DNA of 61,078 nucleotides from an uncultured Bacteroides sp. (GTDB lineage: Bacteria; Bacteroidota; Bacteroidia; Bacteroidales; Bacteroidaceae): assembly GCA_900555635.1 (NCBI GenBank), contig USLU01000027.1, positions 1 to 61,078 of the forward strand, in the 5' to 3' direction. A model generated the notes under the pieces. It worked only from the letters and a program-made list of their open reading frames with translations. It had not been told where the DNA came from and made no database searches. A program made the position numbers and the translations under genes. Positions 33,098-42,578 of this stretch are shown in pieces. How positions within the stretch are numbered: the stretch's first letter is position 1; every line of letters starts with the position of its first letter.

Positions 33098-36000
33098 TTA
33101 CTTAGTGCGTACTCCAAAGAATTTGGATCGGCCTGTAATAAATAATGTATTACCGTCCTTTCCACCGAATTGCAGGGTTGATGGACGCTCCGGAACATGA
33201 ATCATACCTTTCTTATTCCCATCTTTATCAAAGATATAAATCTCTCCATCAGCCACATACAAGTTTCCCTCTTTATCTACAGCGGAGCCGAATTCCCCTT
33301 GTTCCACAAAATATGTCAAGTTAGAAAGTGTGCCGTCATTGGCAACGTCCATCTTGACCATACGGCGGTCGTATTCATCAGAAGTATAGAAGGGCTTGCC
33401 CGGATAAGCTTCCAATAAACTAGAACTGCGGGAGAGGTCGAAGTAATGAGGAATAATAGTCTTTCCGTCCGGTGCCAGGAAGCACATTTCGGGAACATAG
33501 ACCGATACTTCATTGAAATCGTGGAAATCTCTCCAACGGTTGGAAGGATAGAGCGCTTTATAAACGTTCTTCACTTGTCCCATTGGTACGCGAGGCAATA
33601 ATTTGATGGTTTCTTCGGGATTCTCAGGATCAATGGAATACACTCTCATGGTAAAGGCAGAGTTACCATAACCACTAAATGAAGTTCCTTTCGTATCGGG
33701 CATCACAGGCATTGCTTCGGGCTTTCCGTCAATCAGATAACCCGGTTGGGAATCATAGCGGAACAACACCAGCAAATTATCTTCGGAATCGAAAGCAAGG
33801 TTAGACGGTTTCCAAGGGAAATCGGCAATCAATGAGAGACTGTTGGTTTCTACAGACCACTTAAAAATGCGGCGCATCCGATGATCGCAGAAGTAGATGT
33901 TGCCTTTGCTATCGCGTGCAATGCCTTCGGCAAAGTCGAAATCGGAAGCCAACTGGTTTACCTTGTTCACATCGTTGCTGAGGGGTTGCTGATGGGGTTC
34001 CTTGCCGGTCACAATCAGGCGGGAAAGCTCCCAAGGACGAATGTCGATATCTTTGTTTACGTCGAAGACGGCGATGTTGTTGGTATACTTGATCTGAGAA
34101 TAATTGTGCAGGTTCAGGAAAGCTATATTCTCACAGTTACGAATCCTTACTGAGCTGTGATAAGGCTCGTTGACACGAATCACACGGAACATATACAAGT
34201 TGGCAAAAGTCATGTCCTTGCAGTTATCCATCTCGATGGGCTGGCATTCGGTACTTTCACGGCTCTCTTCCTCGGTCTGCATGCAATATACTTTCCAGTT
34301 GGACACCTTGTTGAAACGTGCTTCGTTCCGCACATGGTGTTCCAGAGACATGGCATAGATGCGTCCCGGAGTACTGGTATTATTGGCATAGAAACCGCTG
34401 GTAGCGTATGTGCTGGCAGTCCAGACATCCTTGAAGGTTCCACCACCGTTGTTTGTAACCCACAGGCTCCAATACTGGTTGTCCCAAGCCAAGTCCATGC
34501 CCGATGCAGCAACGGGGTTTTCGGGCGAACTGATACGTGGAGTGCGATTCCATGAGTTCCGTTGAGCGGCATTGTTGCTATCTCCCGGTCTGGGCTTTGC
34601 AAGTCCACCGTGACCACCGACAAACTTCACGTCATTCATATACGAATCGGCATTCGCCATCCACTTCACGCCTACCGCACGGTAATTATAACCACCGGTA
34701 TTGATACCGATACTTACCAGCATATTCGTACCGCCTACAGAAGATTCTACCATCGCCTTAGGAGCACCGAAGCCACTGAATGCCGGAGTACTCTCTGACA
34801 AACGGAACTGTGTGCCGAAGGGATGCAGACCGATCAGCTTCGTGTTCGGCTTCATCTTCAAGGTTTCGGTTATGCGATACCAACCTTGGGGAACATAGAT
34901 GTTATCATACTTATCAATAGCCTCTTGTATAGCCTTGGTGTCATCAGTCTCGCCGTCACCTTTCGCACCGAGTTCGCGAAGGTTCACCCAAGTAGCCATA
35001 GCGGGCAAAGCCGGGATATCCATCAGTTGAGCGGCGGGCATCTTCTTTAAAGGTTCGACATCGAGCAAGGTTTCATATTCGGGCATATCCACCAGGTTAT
35101 CCATTTGCAAACCATGATCGTAGGATTTTACCTTATAGATAGTATGGGGAACTTTTGTATCTGTGTTGCTACGTGTATATTTAGCCAAAGTCGGTACATT
35201 CTTGCAATAGACGTTGCGGAAAGTAATCTGATTGTTGCTGTTATTCTCATTCGTAATCACTACTGCCGGACCGCTTACATTCTCAAAGTAGCTGTTCTCC
35301 AGGAAGAGCTTATCGCAATAGTTAGGATCGATATCGAACACAGCCGGAACATTCTTTGCATGCAGATTTACCATAGCCAAACCTGATTCCTGGCAACGTA
35401 GCGCAGCGATACGTTGACCTTCAAAATAAGAATCGACCATCATTACAGGCCAACCCGGAGAAGCTTTGGTGGTATAAATGCCATAATCACCGCCATAGAA
35501 AGCCACGTTTTCCAGTTCGTTGCCCACGTCGAACAAACCTGCTTTGCCTTTACCTATATTTACAGCCACGAAACTGATAAAGCTATGTTGCGCAAAGTGC
35601 GTACGCAACGCTACGGCATGTGGATTACCATCTTCTATGCGAAGATTGATATTGGACATGGCACTATAAAAAGTACTGGCGCCTGCATCACGAGGTGCCT
35701 GCCCCTCTTCTACCAGTCCTCCGGTAAACCAGAACATATACTTGGCTTTACCCTTATCCGTAGGAACTGCTTCCTGAAATCCCGGAGAGTTCTTGCCCAG
35801 GATAAACTCCGGACGATTCTTTCCGTAACCAATCAGACGAATGGCGGTAGGAATATAGATGGTTTTGCTGATTTTATACTTGCCTTCGGGGATAAATAAA
35901 ATACCGAAGTTTCTTTCCTTCTTCACCTGATTAATAGCTGCTTGCAGAGCATCCGATACATCCATCTTTCCATCCGCCATAATCTGATAGTTTTCAGGAG

Positions 36001-36121
36001 TAAAGTAGAAGGCCTCGGGATCATTCGGTTTCTGAGGATAGATAGAGTTAAGTTGCACGGCGTAGAGTTGCGTGCAAATCATCCCCAATAGCATTAAAAG
36101 CGTAATTTTTAGTTTCTTCAT
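33098..36121 (-). CDS. double beta-helix (pectate lyase 3/GH55-like) enzyme with C-terminal propeller, copy 2
   Basis: A 1007-residue paralogue of the next gene, with the same order of parts: signal peptide (MLLGMICTQLYA), helix domain 1 (NYQIMADGKMDVSDALQAAI), helix domain 2 (ELGAKGDGETDDTKAIQEAI), the SLEHHVRNEA and QTEEES segments, and a propeller (GIARDSKGNIYFCDHRMRRIFKW, EGNLYVADGEIYIFDKDG). It differs by an insertion near residue 110 (VPTDKGKAKYM). Identity between the two is roughly half by eye. It follows the susCD-DUF3823 operon across a terminator-like hairpin with only 28 bases before its ATG, so expression may depend on read-through. Confidence 0.8.
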   Translation of the reverse strand: MKKLKITLLMLLGMICTQLYAVQLNSIYPQKPNDPEAFYFTPENYQIMADGKMDVSDALQAAINQVKKERNFGILFIPEGKYKISKTIYIPTAIRLIGYGKNRPEFILGKNSPGFQEAVPTDKGKAKYMFWFTGGLVEEGQAPRDAGASTFYSAMSNINLRIEDGNPHAVALRTHFAQHSFISFVAVNIGKGKAGLFDVGNELENVAFYGGDYGIYTTKASPGWPVMMVDSYFEGQRIAALRCQESGLAMVNLHAKNVPAVFDIDPNYCDKLFLENSYFENVSGPAVVITNENNSNNQITFRNVYCKNVPTLAKYTRSNTDTKVPHTIYKVKSYDHGLQMDNLVDMPEYETLLDVEPLKKMPAAQLMDIPALPAMATWVNLRELGAKGDGETDDTKAIQEAIDKYDNIYVPQGWYRITETLKMKPNTKLIGLHPFGTQFRLSESTPAFSGFGAPKAMVESSVGGTNMLVSIGINTGGYNYRAVGVKWMANADSYMNDVKFVGGHGGLAKPRPGDSNNAAQRNSWNRTPRISSPENPVAASGMDLAWDNQYWSLWVTNNGGGTFKDVWTASTYATSGFYANNTSTPGRIYAMSLEHHVRNEARFNKVSNWKVYCMQTEEESRESTECQPIEMDNCKDMTFANLYMFRVIRVNEPYHSSVRIRNCENIAFLNLHNYSQIKYTNNIAVFDVNKDIDIRPWELSRLIVTGKEPHQQPLSNDVNKVNQLASDFDFAEGIARDSKGNIYFCDHRMRRIFKWSVETNSLSLIADFPWKPSNLAFDSEDNLLVLFRYDSQPGYLIDGKPEAMPVMPDTKGTSFSGYGNSAFTMRVYSIDPENPEETIKLLPRVPMGQVKNVYKALYPSNRWRDFHDFNEVSVYVPEMCFLAPDGKTIIPHYFDLSRSSSLLEAYPGKPFYTSDEYDRRMVKMDVANDGTLSNLTYFVEQGEFGSAVDKEGNLYVADGEIYIFDKDGNKKGMIHVPERPSTLQFGGKDGNTLFITGRSKFFGVRTK

Positions 36122-36143
36122 GGTTTTATTTTTAATGTATGGA

Positions 36144-36181
36144 TAAAAAAAAGACGTCCTGCGGTCAAGCAGAACGTCTTT
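36144..36181 (-). terminator. terminator/attenuator between DUF3823 and enzyme gene
   Basis: On the minus strand the stem (36169-36181 with 36150-36162; GACGT/ACGTC core, 12 of 13 paired, one G-U) has a 6-base loop and is followed by seven T (36144-36150). It lies 12 bases after the DUF3823 stop and 28 before the next ATG. Confidence 0.88.
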
Positions 36182-36193
36182 ATCTGCTATGAA

Positions 36194-36910
36194 TTACAAT
36201 TTTATGACTGCCAATGGAGCATAGTTATAGCGCACTGTACCCACACCGGATACGTCAGCCAAAGCACCAATACGGAAATAATAATTCTTGCTATACTTCA
36301 GCACATCCTTGTTCTCATCCAAATCGATGGTCAAGGTGTATGTCTCAGCAGTATTAATAGCAACTGTAGGACTAAAGGTGCGTTTGTTGGTCCCTCCATT
36401 CAACGCTAGTTTTACATTATTGCCTACCCACATGTCCGAGAAGGCAAAAACTTGAATCTCCTTCAGTTTTACCTCCGGTTTACCAGCCTCTAATGAGAAT
36501 GTGGCAGTAATCACGTTACCGTTCTTCTCAATCTTTGAATTTTTAATGCGAATATAAGGAATAACCTTGAAATCGTAAGTATTATCTCCCGCTTTCACAA
36601 CAAAATCTTTAATCTCAAACGGATAGAAGTTTCCATTCTCAAAACGGACATCGTAGGTAGCTGCAAACACCATGTTGTTACGATATTCTCCGGTATTCGT
36701 AATGTACCAAGTCTGATCTGCCGGCTTACTGAAGCCTTGTTCTCTCACTTTGATAGCATTGCCGTTTTCCATATCGGAACCTACAAGCTCCCCGGTTTGT
36801 TCGTCGAGAATAGAACCGTGTATGGAAGCATTCGGCCCGTCATAATTATCCACTTCACAGGATGTCAACGCAAATAAGCAGCATGACACAAGTAACAATA
36901 TCTTTTTCAT
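36194..36910 (-). CDS. DUF3823 lipoprotein of the PUL
   Basis: A 238-residue lipoprotein (lipobox FALTSC, Cys18) directly downstream of susD. It matches DUF3823, a family found after SusD in many Bacteroidetes loci: CEVDNYDGPNASIHGSILDEQTGELVG at the mature start, then IKVREQGFSKPADQTWYITNTGEYRN, an Ig-like or carboxypeptidase-regulatory-like fold, and a second beta domain (about 120-238). Such proteins sit on the outer surface and may bind glycan like SusE/SusF; this is inference from position. It lies 26 bases after susD in the same transcript. Confidence 0.85.
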   Translation of the reverse strand: MKKILLLVSCCLFALTSCEVDNYDGPNASIHGSILDEQTGELVGSDMENGNAIKVREQGFSKPADQTWYITNTGEYRNNMVFAATYDVRFENGNFYPFEIKDFVVKAGDNTYDFKVIPYIRIKNSKIEKNGNVITATFSLEAGKPEVKLKEIQVFAFSDMWVGNNVKLALNGGTNKRTFSPTVAINTAETYTLTIDLDENKDVLKYSKNYYFRIGALADVSGVGTVRYNYAPLAVIKL

Positions 36911-36936
36911 AATCTTCTCCTTTATATCATTTCAAA

Positions 36937-38925
36937 TTAATAACCAGGGTTCTGCACCAAACCATTTGTTGCGATGTTCGGTATGCCTCTATAATAATTA
37001 GTTGTCTGGAAAGTACGTCCACCTCGTGTTTCATCCCCAAAATAGTTCACCCGCACGAAGACGTATTTAGGCTCTGCTCCACGCAGGTCGAGCATCGGAA
37101 CCAAAGCTTTACGAATGCGGTTATTGCTGAACTCGGTATGGAACTCCCGGCGACGGTTCATATCCCAAAAACGTTTTCCTTCAAAAGCCATTTCTACACG
37201 TTCTTTCAATACATTATCCAATGTTAATGCAATCTGGTCGGTATGTCCGGCTCTGCGGCGCAAAGCATTGAGATATTTCTTTGCCAGATCTTTATCACCA
37301 TATCCACTACCATTTTCCACGGTAGCCTCAGCATAGTTCAAGTAAACTTCTGCCAAACGCATGTCGATGTATGAAGTAGTAGAAGCCAGGCGGTCGGGAG
37401 ACATGCTTTCGCCTTCGGGCATATACTTGCGTACTCCGAAGCCTGTAGCCGTCCAGTTAGCATCTTCACCACTATTTACATTGTTGAAGCCGGAGAACAT
37501 GGTTTCACCCTCAGCACCCAATGCGTAGTAGGTCTTGCCATTCTTTTGAGTAGACTCGTTGGAGTAGGCTACATAACTGTTATTATCTTTTATAAATCCA
37601 CCTTGAATGATAATCTGAGTACCTGCATACGATGAACCCGGAACAACCACACTTGCCAACAACCGCGCATCTTTACCTTCAAACGGTTGATACAGATTGT
37701 CATACTTCACAAAAGGAGTATTCATCAATGCGTTCACTACAGATGAATTGCTCATGTTATGGAAGTTAGCGATATAGGTATCCTCATTTCCGTCCGTGCG
37801 GGTTACAATCTTCGCTGCCTTACCCGTACCGTCGTCTGTATAATCTTCAAACAAATCGACAATCTCCAACATCGGATTGAAACGTCCGTACTTCAATGCT
37901 CCCGGATTAACCTGAGGAAGAATGTTGAATTGGGCATAGCTATGACCCTGATTAGTATTTGTCGTTCCGTTGAGATAAGCCTTGCAGAAGAGGACCTCTT
38001 CATTTTGGTCGTCAAGGAATAAAGCTTGGAAGTTTGCGGCAGCTTCTTTAACGGTAGCCGGAGTAGGCTTGTAAAGAGACTTACCGGAATTTTCAATAAG
38101 ATAGTTCGATGCCTCAATACACTCTTTGTAGAATGCGTCAGCATCGGCAGCAGTCATTCCCCCCACCAATTTCTGATTCACGGCTTCACCCGCCAAAGGA
38201 GCTTCATTCCAATACTTGGCTACAGAAGCAGCATGAAGGGCAACTCTTGATTTCAGCGCATAGGCAGTCCACTTAGTGATGCGGTATACATCAGAACCGG
38301 AAGTGGCATCGGGCAAATTGGCAGCCGCTAATGTACATTCGTTCAACACAAACTTCCATGTATCCAGCTCTGTGCTACGAGGAACAGCAACAGCCGACGG
38401 TCCGCCATTGGCATAATCATCATCCTGCACCTTATCAATCAAAGGAACGCCACCATATCTTTTCACCAGTCCGTAGTACATGTAAGCACGGGCAAAGTGA
38501 GCTTCACATATCATACGGTCGGCTTCCGTAGCCGAAATAGTTCCGGCTGCCTTCGCTTTTTCTACATTTTGCATGAATACATTCACTTGGCGGATATCAC
38601 TGTATGGCCAGTAATTAAATCCTTCAAAGCCAATACCTGTTCCACCATCGCTACGAGTAGCCTCATCGGTAAAGAATGCCAGATTAGTCGTTTCATTCAC
38701 ACCATCATAACCACGCTGATTGAATCCATTATTCGGACGATAATTAAAATCTTCCATAGGAATCATGGTATAGATATTAGCCAGCAAGGCCTTTACACCG
38801 CCTTCTGTTCCCAATAGTTGATCGGGAGACACCTTATCCAGCGGTTCCAGTTCTAGAAAGGCATTGCAACCGGACAGTCCCATCAATGCACATAATGAGA
38901 ATATTGATAAAATATTTCTTTTCAT
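36937..38925 (-). CDS. SusD/RagB-type glycan-binding lipoprotein
   Basis: Surface lipoprotein that caps the SusC channel and binds the incoming glycan. The lipobox is GLSGC (Cys20), followed by NAFLELEPLDKVSPDQLLGTEGGVKALLANIYTMI, the usual SusD start. Helical TPR-like parts (ARAYMYYGLVKRYGGVPLID) and the C-terminal SusD domain (DMRLAEVYLNYAEATVENG, KYLNALRRRAGH, VLKERVEMAFEGKRFWDMNRRREF) are all present. The length of 662 residues is at the long end of the range. It lies 12 bases after susC, in the same operon. Confidence 0.95.
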   Translation of the reverse strand: MKRNILSIFSLCALMGLSGCNAFLELEPLDKVSPDQLLGTEGGVKALLANIYTMIPMEDFNYRPNNGFNQRGYDGVNETTNLAFFTDEATRSDGGTGIGFEGFNYWPYSDIRQVNVFMQNVEKAKAAGTISATEADRMICEAHFARAYMYYGLVKRYGGVPLIDKVQDDDYANGGPSAVAVPRSTELDTWKFVLNECTLAAANLPDATSGSDVYRITKWTAYALKSRVALHAASVAKYWNEAPLAGEAVNQKLVGGMTAADADAFYKECIEASNYLIENSGKSLYKPTPATVKEAAANFQALFLDDQNEEVLFCKAYLNGTTNTNQGHSYAQFNILPQVNPGALKYGRFNPMLEIVDLFEDYTDDGTGKAAKIVTRTDGNEDTYIANFHNMSNSSVVNALMNTPFVKYDNLYQPFEGKDARLLASVVVPGSSYAGTQIIIQGGFIKDNNSYVAYSNESTQKNGKTYYALGAEGETMFSGFNNVNSGEDANWTATGFGVRKYMPEGESMSPDRLASTTSYIDMRLAEVYLNYAEATVENGSGYGDKDLAKKYLNALRRRAGHTDQIALTLDNVLKERVEMAFEGKRFWDMNRRREFHTEFSNNRIRKALVPMLDLRGAEPKYVFVRVNYFGDETRGGRTFQTTNYYRGIPNIATNGLVQNPGY

Positions 38926-38937
38926 GGTATTTCAGAA

Positions 38938-41900
38938 TTAAAAGTTTATGTTCAATCCAAAGTTATAGGTTCTCATCAACGGATAGGCCAAGTTAGCTCC
39001 CCAGTCTCTTTCTTCGCGTTCAGGGTCAGCATCCTTCAAAGCTTTGTTACAGAATGTAAGGAGGTTAGAGCCATTGACAAAGATACGGGCGCTATTCAAT
39101 CCGATTCTTTTCATAAATGTCTTCGGCAGGTTATAGCCTATTTCCAAACTCTTCAAACGTAAATAAGTAGCCTGCGGATTCCAAATATCAATACCATAGT
39201 TCCATCGGTTACCGTTATCTGAAGTATTGGAGAAGTTATGACGTAGTGCCGGGTAATATCCGGAAACCCACTGTGTAGCCGGATTGTAAGGATCGTCTGT
39301 TATAGATGCCGTATGCCAGCGATCGGTGAACTTGGTAAGCAAGTAAGACTTATTGGTCTTACCACCATATCCCCAAACATCGTCATTAGCATAACCAATA
39401 GAGTAACCGGAAGCCCCCTGGAACAACATATTGATATCGAAATTCTTATAAGAAGCCGCCAAAGTCAAACCATACTGGATAGGAGGATTGGAGCCTGTTG
39501 CCCAGAATTCGGGAAGACGGTCATCGCTGTCTATACGGCCATTACCATTCAAGTCCAATAATCGGTAACTACCCGGAAGCATCTTAGAGTTACCCAAGCT
39601 ACCACCAATCAAAGGTGCTGTTTCATATTGTTCTAAAGAGGTATACTGACCATCGTATTTATACAGCCACATCACATTGCTGTTACGATTCTCTTGTCCG
39701 TTCTTCCATCTGTCCATAGAACTGGTGTATTCGGCATGTTCTACATGCAGACGTCTTTCACGAGCATATGTAAAGTTAGCGCTTACCGAATATGAGAAGT
39801 CTTTGCCAACCTGTCCGCGATGACCTAACTCGATTTCAAAACCACGGTTACGGTTAGAGTTCAAGTTCTCTTTCGGGAAACTTGCACCGAAAGTATCGGG
39901 TGCAGATTGTGCACGATCAGCCAAGATGCCTTCATTCTTACGGTTGAACCACTCGATAGTACCACTCAACTTACCATTCCAAAGGTCGAAGTCCAAACCT
40001 ATGTTAGAGATTGAAGAAGTAACCCAAGAAAGTCGGTCAGTAACTACACCCGGAGCCACCATACCCATAATTTGGCTGCTGCCACCAAAAACATAGCCGT
40101 TAGAGGCTGCTGTATAAGCAGAAACATATTGGAACGGGTCACCGGCATCGTATCCACTCTGTCCAAAAGATCCTCTGATCTTCAAATTGGTAATGAACGG
40201 CAAATTGTTTTTAATGAAGCTTTCTTCAGAAAGACGCCATCCGGCACTTACCGACGGGAAGAATGTCCAGCGTTTGGAAGGAGCATAGCGATAAGAACCG
40301 TCATAACGTCCTACGAGTTCCAACAGGTATTTGCCTGCATAATCATAGTTCACACGCATCAGATAAGCTGCCAAACGACCATAGCTACGGTAACCCGAGT
40401 TGGTAGCTGTTCCAGGGCTTGCCTGGTTCAGAATATCATTGGTAAACAGTTCGGTATATTTACGTGAACCGGATAATTCATCCTGACGGTTACTGTTCAA
40501 CTCAGCCACAGCCGTGACGTTCAAATTATGCTGATTGAAAGAGCGCATATAGTTAGCTTGTACCCTACCATAGATTTTCTGATAAATCCGCATGGTATTA
40601 GAGTAAGAGTCGGTACTACCACCCATACCTGCGGGTGCATCAGTATAGTAGTCATACAATTGATAAGAACGGTTCAAAGAAGAATTATTGCGGTTATTGC
40701 CATCGAAAGAGCCCAAAAGACTTAAAGCCAAACCTTTCACAAAAGGAACCTGCCAATTCAATTCCACATCAGCCGTATACGTCAAACCTCTGTTCTTACG
40801 ATAACCGTCTATTTCCGGGTCAACCAATGCAAAGGGGTTCTTGTTTTCGGGACCGATAGCAGACAAGTGATTCGGATTGGCAATAGTATGCGTACCGATA
40901 CCACGGTCATTCACCATCAATGTCTTGAAAGTCCACATAAAGTCCTCTCTCGGTCTTTGTGTTTCATCCCAACGACCGGACAAGTTTACATTCAGCTTCA
41001 GGCCTTTTGTAATCTCAGCAGTCAAGTTACTTCTCAAGTTATATCTATGATAGTATTGCACGCCACTTTTCAGCAAACCGTTATCACCGTTGTAGCCAAA
41101 ACTTACGTAATACTTCACCTTATCCGAACCACCTCTTACAGAGACGGTATGCGATTGCTGGAAAGCCAGTTTGTCCATGAACATGTCAATCCAGTTATTG
41201 TCCCTATATCCTTCTGCACCGGTTCTATACAGTTCCAGCAAATCAGGAGTGTACTCGGGAGCGGCCTGGTCGTTGCGTGCTCTTTCATTGGCCAGCATAC
41301 GGTAATTGTAGGCATCTACTGTCTTTTCCATACCGGTAGCGTTCTTTACACCGAACAATCCGGAGTAAGATACTCTCGTCTTTTCGGCCACACCTTTTTT
41401 AGTAGTAACAATGATTACACCATTGGCGGCATTCAAACCGTAGATAGCAGCAGAGGCATCTTTCAAGATAGACATGCTCTCTATATCTTCAGAGTTCAGC
41501 TGGGCAAGTTCATCTGTTCCCGAACGCGTGATGCCATCGATTACCACCAACGGAGTACCATAACCACGAATGCTGACCATATTGTCGAAAGTACCCGGTT
41601 CACCGGTTTTCTGACGAATCAAGAGACCCGGCATTTTACCTTGGATATTGCTAATCAAGTTCTCGGTCTTGGTCGTAGCGATTTCATCGGCAGTGATGTT
41701 TGCAATAGCACCGGTAAGTGATTCTTTCTTCTGAACACCATAACCTACTACCACAACTTCATCCAGTACTTCCGCATCTTCTACCAATACAATATTCAAT
41801 GAAGACTTACCGGCAACACTGATGTTTTGAGTTTTGTAACCCACATAACTCACGATAAGAGTAGCATCCGAAGCCACATTGCTCAATATGAAATTACCAT

Positions 41901-42417
41901 TAACATCGGTAATTACACCATTGGTAGTACCCTTTACGAGTATACTGGCACCAATTACAGGTTCGCCGGACGCATCAACAACAGAGCCTTTCACCGTTAA
42001 TGCCTGCATGGCAGCCTGTACGTCATCGGTTCCGGCTATCTTATCGTAAAGAATGATATTACGATCTAATACCTTGTAAGCAATATTAGTTCCCTTGAAG
42101 ACATCTTCGAGGACTTTAAAAATAGTTTTATTGTTCGCCTTTACCGACACTCTACGTTTAACGTCCACCTGTTTATTGTTATAAAAGAACACGAATTCGG
42201 TACCATGTTCTAACGCGGTCAGGACTTCATCAACAGTCCGGTTGTCAAGAGCGATATTTACCATCGTTCTTTGGGCATAACTATCATTGGCGAAGGTCAT
42301 GCCAACTAAACAAAATAGCATAAATAATGTGCATCTCATAGCAAGAGGGATTTTTTTTATGCATCTCATCAGGACACTTTTTGCCCCGAATGATTGGATA
42401 CAACAGTGTTTTTTCAT
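38938..42417 (-). CDS. SusC-type TonB-dependent transporter with STN signalling domain
   Basis: Outer-membrane glycan importer of 1159 residues. After the signal peptide (VGMTFANDSYAQ) comes an STN domain (about 53-125: RTMVNIALDNRTVDEVLTAL, IFKVLEDVFKGTNIAYKVL), which in characterised systems contacts a FecR-type anti-sigma. Next are a carboxypeptidase-regulatory-like domain (about 143-215), the EVVVVGYGVQKKESLTGAI segment, the TonB plug (RGYGTPLVVIDGI, IYGLNAANGVIIVTTKKG) and the barrel, ending YNFGLNINF. The STN part and the neighbouring fecR/sigma pair point to trans-envelope regulation instead of a hybrid two-component system. Confidence 0.96.
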   Translation of the reverse strand: MKKHCCIQSFGAKSVLMRCIKKIPLAMRCTLFMLFCLVGMTFANDSYAQRTMVNIALDNRTVDEVLTALEHGTEFVFFYNNKQVDVKRRVSVKANNKTIFKVLEDVFKGTNIAYKVLDRNIILYDKIAGTDDVQAAMQALTVKGSVVDASGEPVIGASILVKGTTNGVITDVNGNFILSNVASDATLIVSYVGYKTQNISVAGKSSLNIVLVEDAEVLDEVVVVGYGVQKKESLTGAIANITADEIATTKTENLISNIQGKMPGLLIRQKTGEPGTFDNMVSIRGYGTPLVVIDGITRSGTDELAQLNSEDIESMSILKDASAAIYGLNAANGVIIVTTKKGVAEKTRVSYSGLFGVKNATGMEKTVDAYNYRMLANERARNDQAAPEYTPDLLELYRTGAEGYRDNNWIDMFMDKLAFQQSHTVSVRGGSDKVKYYVSFGYNGDNGLLKSGVQYYHRYNLRSNLTAEITKGLKLNVNLSGRWDETQRPREDFMWTFKTLMVNDRGIGTHTIANPNHLSAIGPENKNPFALVDPEIDGYRKNRGLTYTADVELNWQVPFVKGLALSLLGSFDGNNRNNSSLNRSYQLYDYYTDAPAGMGGSTDSYSNTMRIYQKIYGRVQANYMRSFNQHNLNVTAVAELNSNRQDELSGSRKYTELFTNDILNQASPGTATNSGYRSYGRLAAYLMRVNYDYAGKYLLELVGRYDGSYRYAPSKRWTFFPSVSAGWRLSEESFIKNNLPFITNLKIRGSFGQSGYDAGDPFQYVSAYTAASNGYVFGGSSQIMGMVAPGVVTDRLSWVTSSISNIGLDFDLWNGKLSGTIEWFNRKNEGILADRAQSAPDTFGASFPKENLNSNRNRGFEIELGHRGQVGKDFSYSVSANFTYARERRLHVEHAEYTSSMDRWKNGQENRNSNVMWLYKYDGQYTSLEQYETAPLIGGSLGNSKMLPGSYRLLDLNGNGRIDSDDRLPEFWATGSNPPIQYGLTLAASYKNFDINMLFQGASGYSIGYANDDVWGYGGKTNKSYLLTKFTDRWHTASITDDPYNPATQWVSGYYPALRHNFSNTSDNGNRWNYGIDIWNPQATYLRLKSLEIGYNLPKTFMKRIGLNSARIFVNGSNLLTFCNKALKDADPEREERDWGANLAYPLMRTYNFGLNINF

Positions 42418-42456
42418 AATTTTGTATTGATTTCTAGTGAAAAAATAAAGTTACTT

Positions 42457-42536
42457 TATCTGTCGCCAAACAGATATTTAAAAAGTTACTGTTTTTAATG
42501 CAAGAGAATGCGCCAACATTGTCTTGCATTTTTTTT
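42457..42536. other. two hairpins between fecR and susC
   Basis: Hairpin 1: TATCTGT (42457-42463) with ACAGATA (42470-42476), 6-base loop. Hairpin 2: AATGCAAGA (42497-42505) with TCTTGCATT (42522-42530), with eight T-like bases after it on the plus strand only. On the minus strand, the direction of transcription, an A run precedes and no T run follows, so it is not a normal terminator. It may tune fecR versus susC levels. No -7 box for susC was found in 42418-42578. Confidence 0.55.
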
Positions 42537-42578
42537 AAAGGTGTTTGTCTTTCATCGTACTATTCTCTTTTTAAAGGG

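Noticed and set aside
40867..41721. Open frame of 284 codons antisense to susC
   Set aside because: Mirror of a conserved SusC plug and barrel region.
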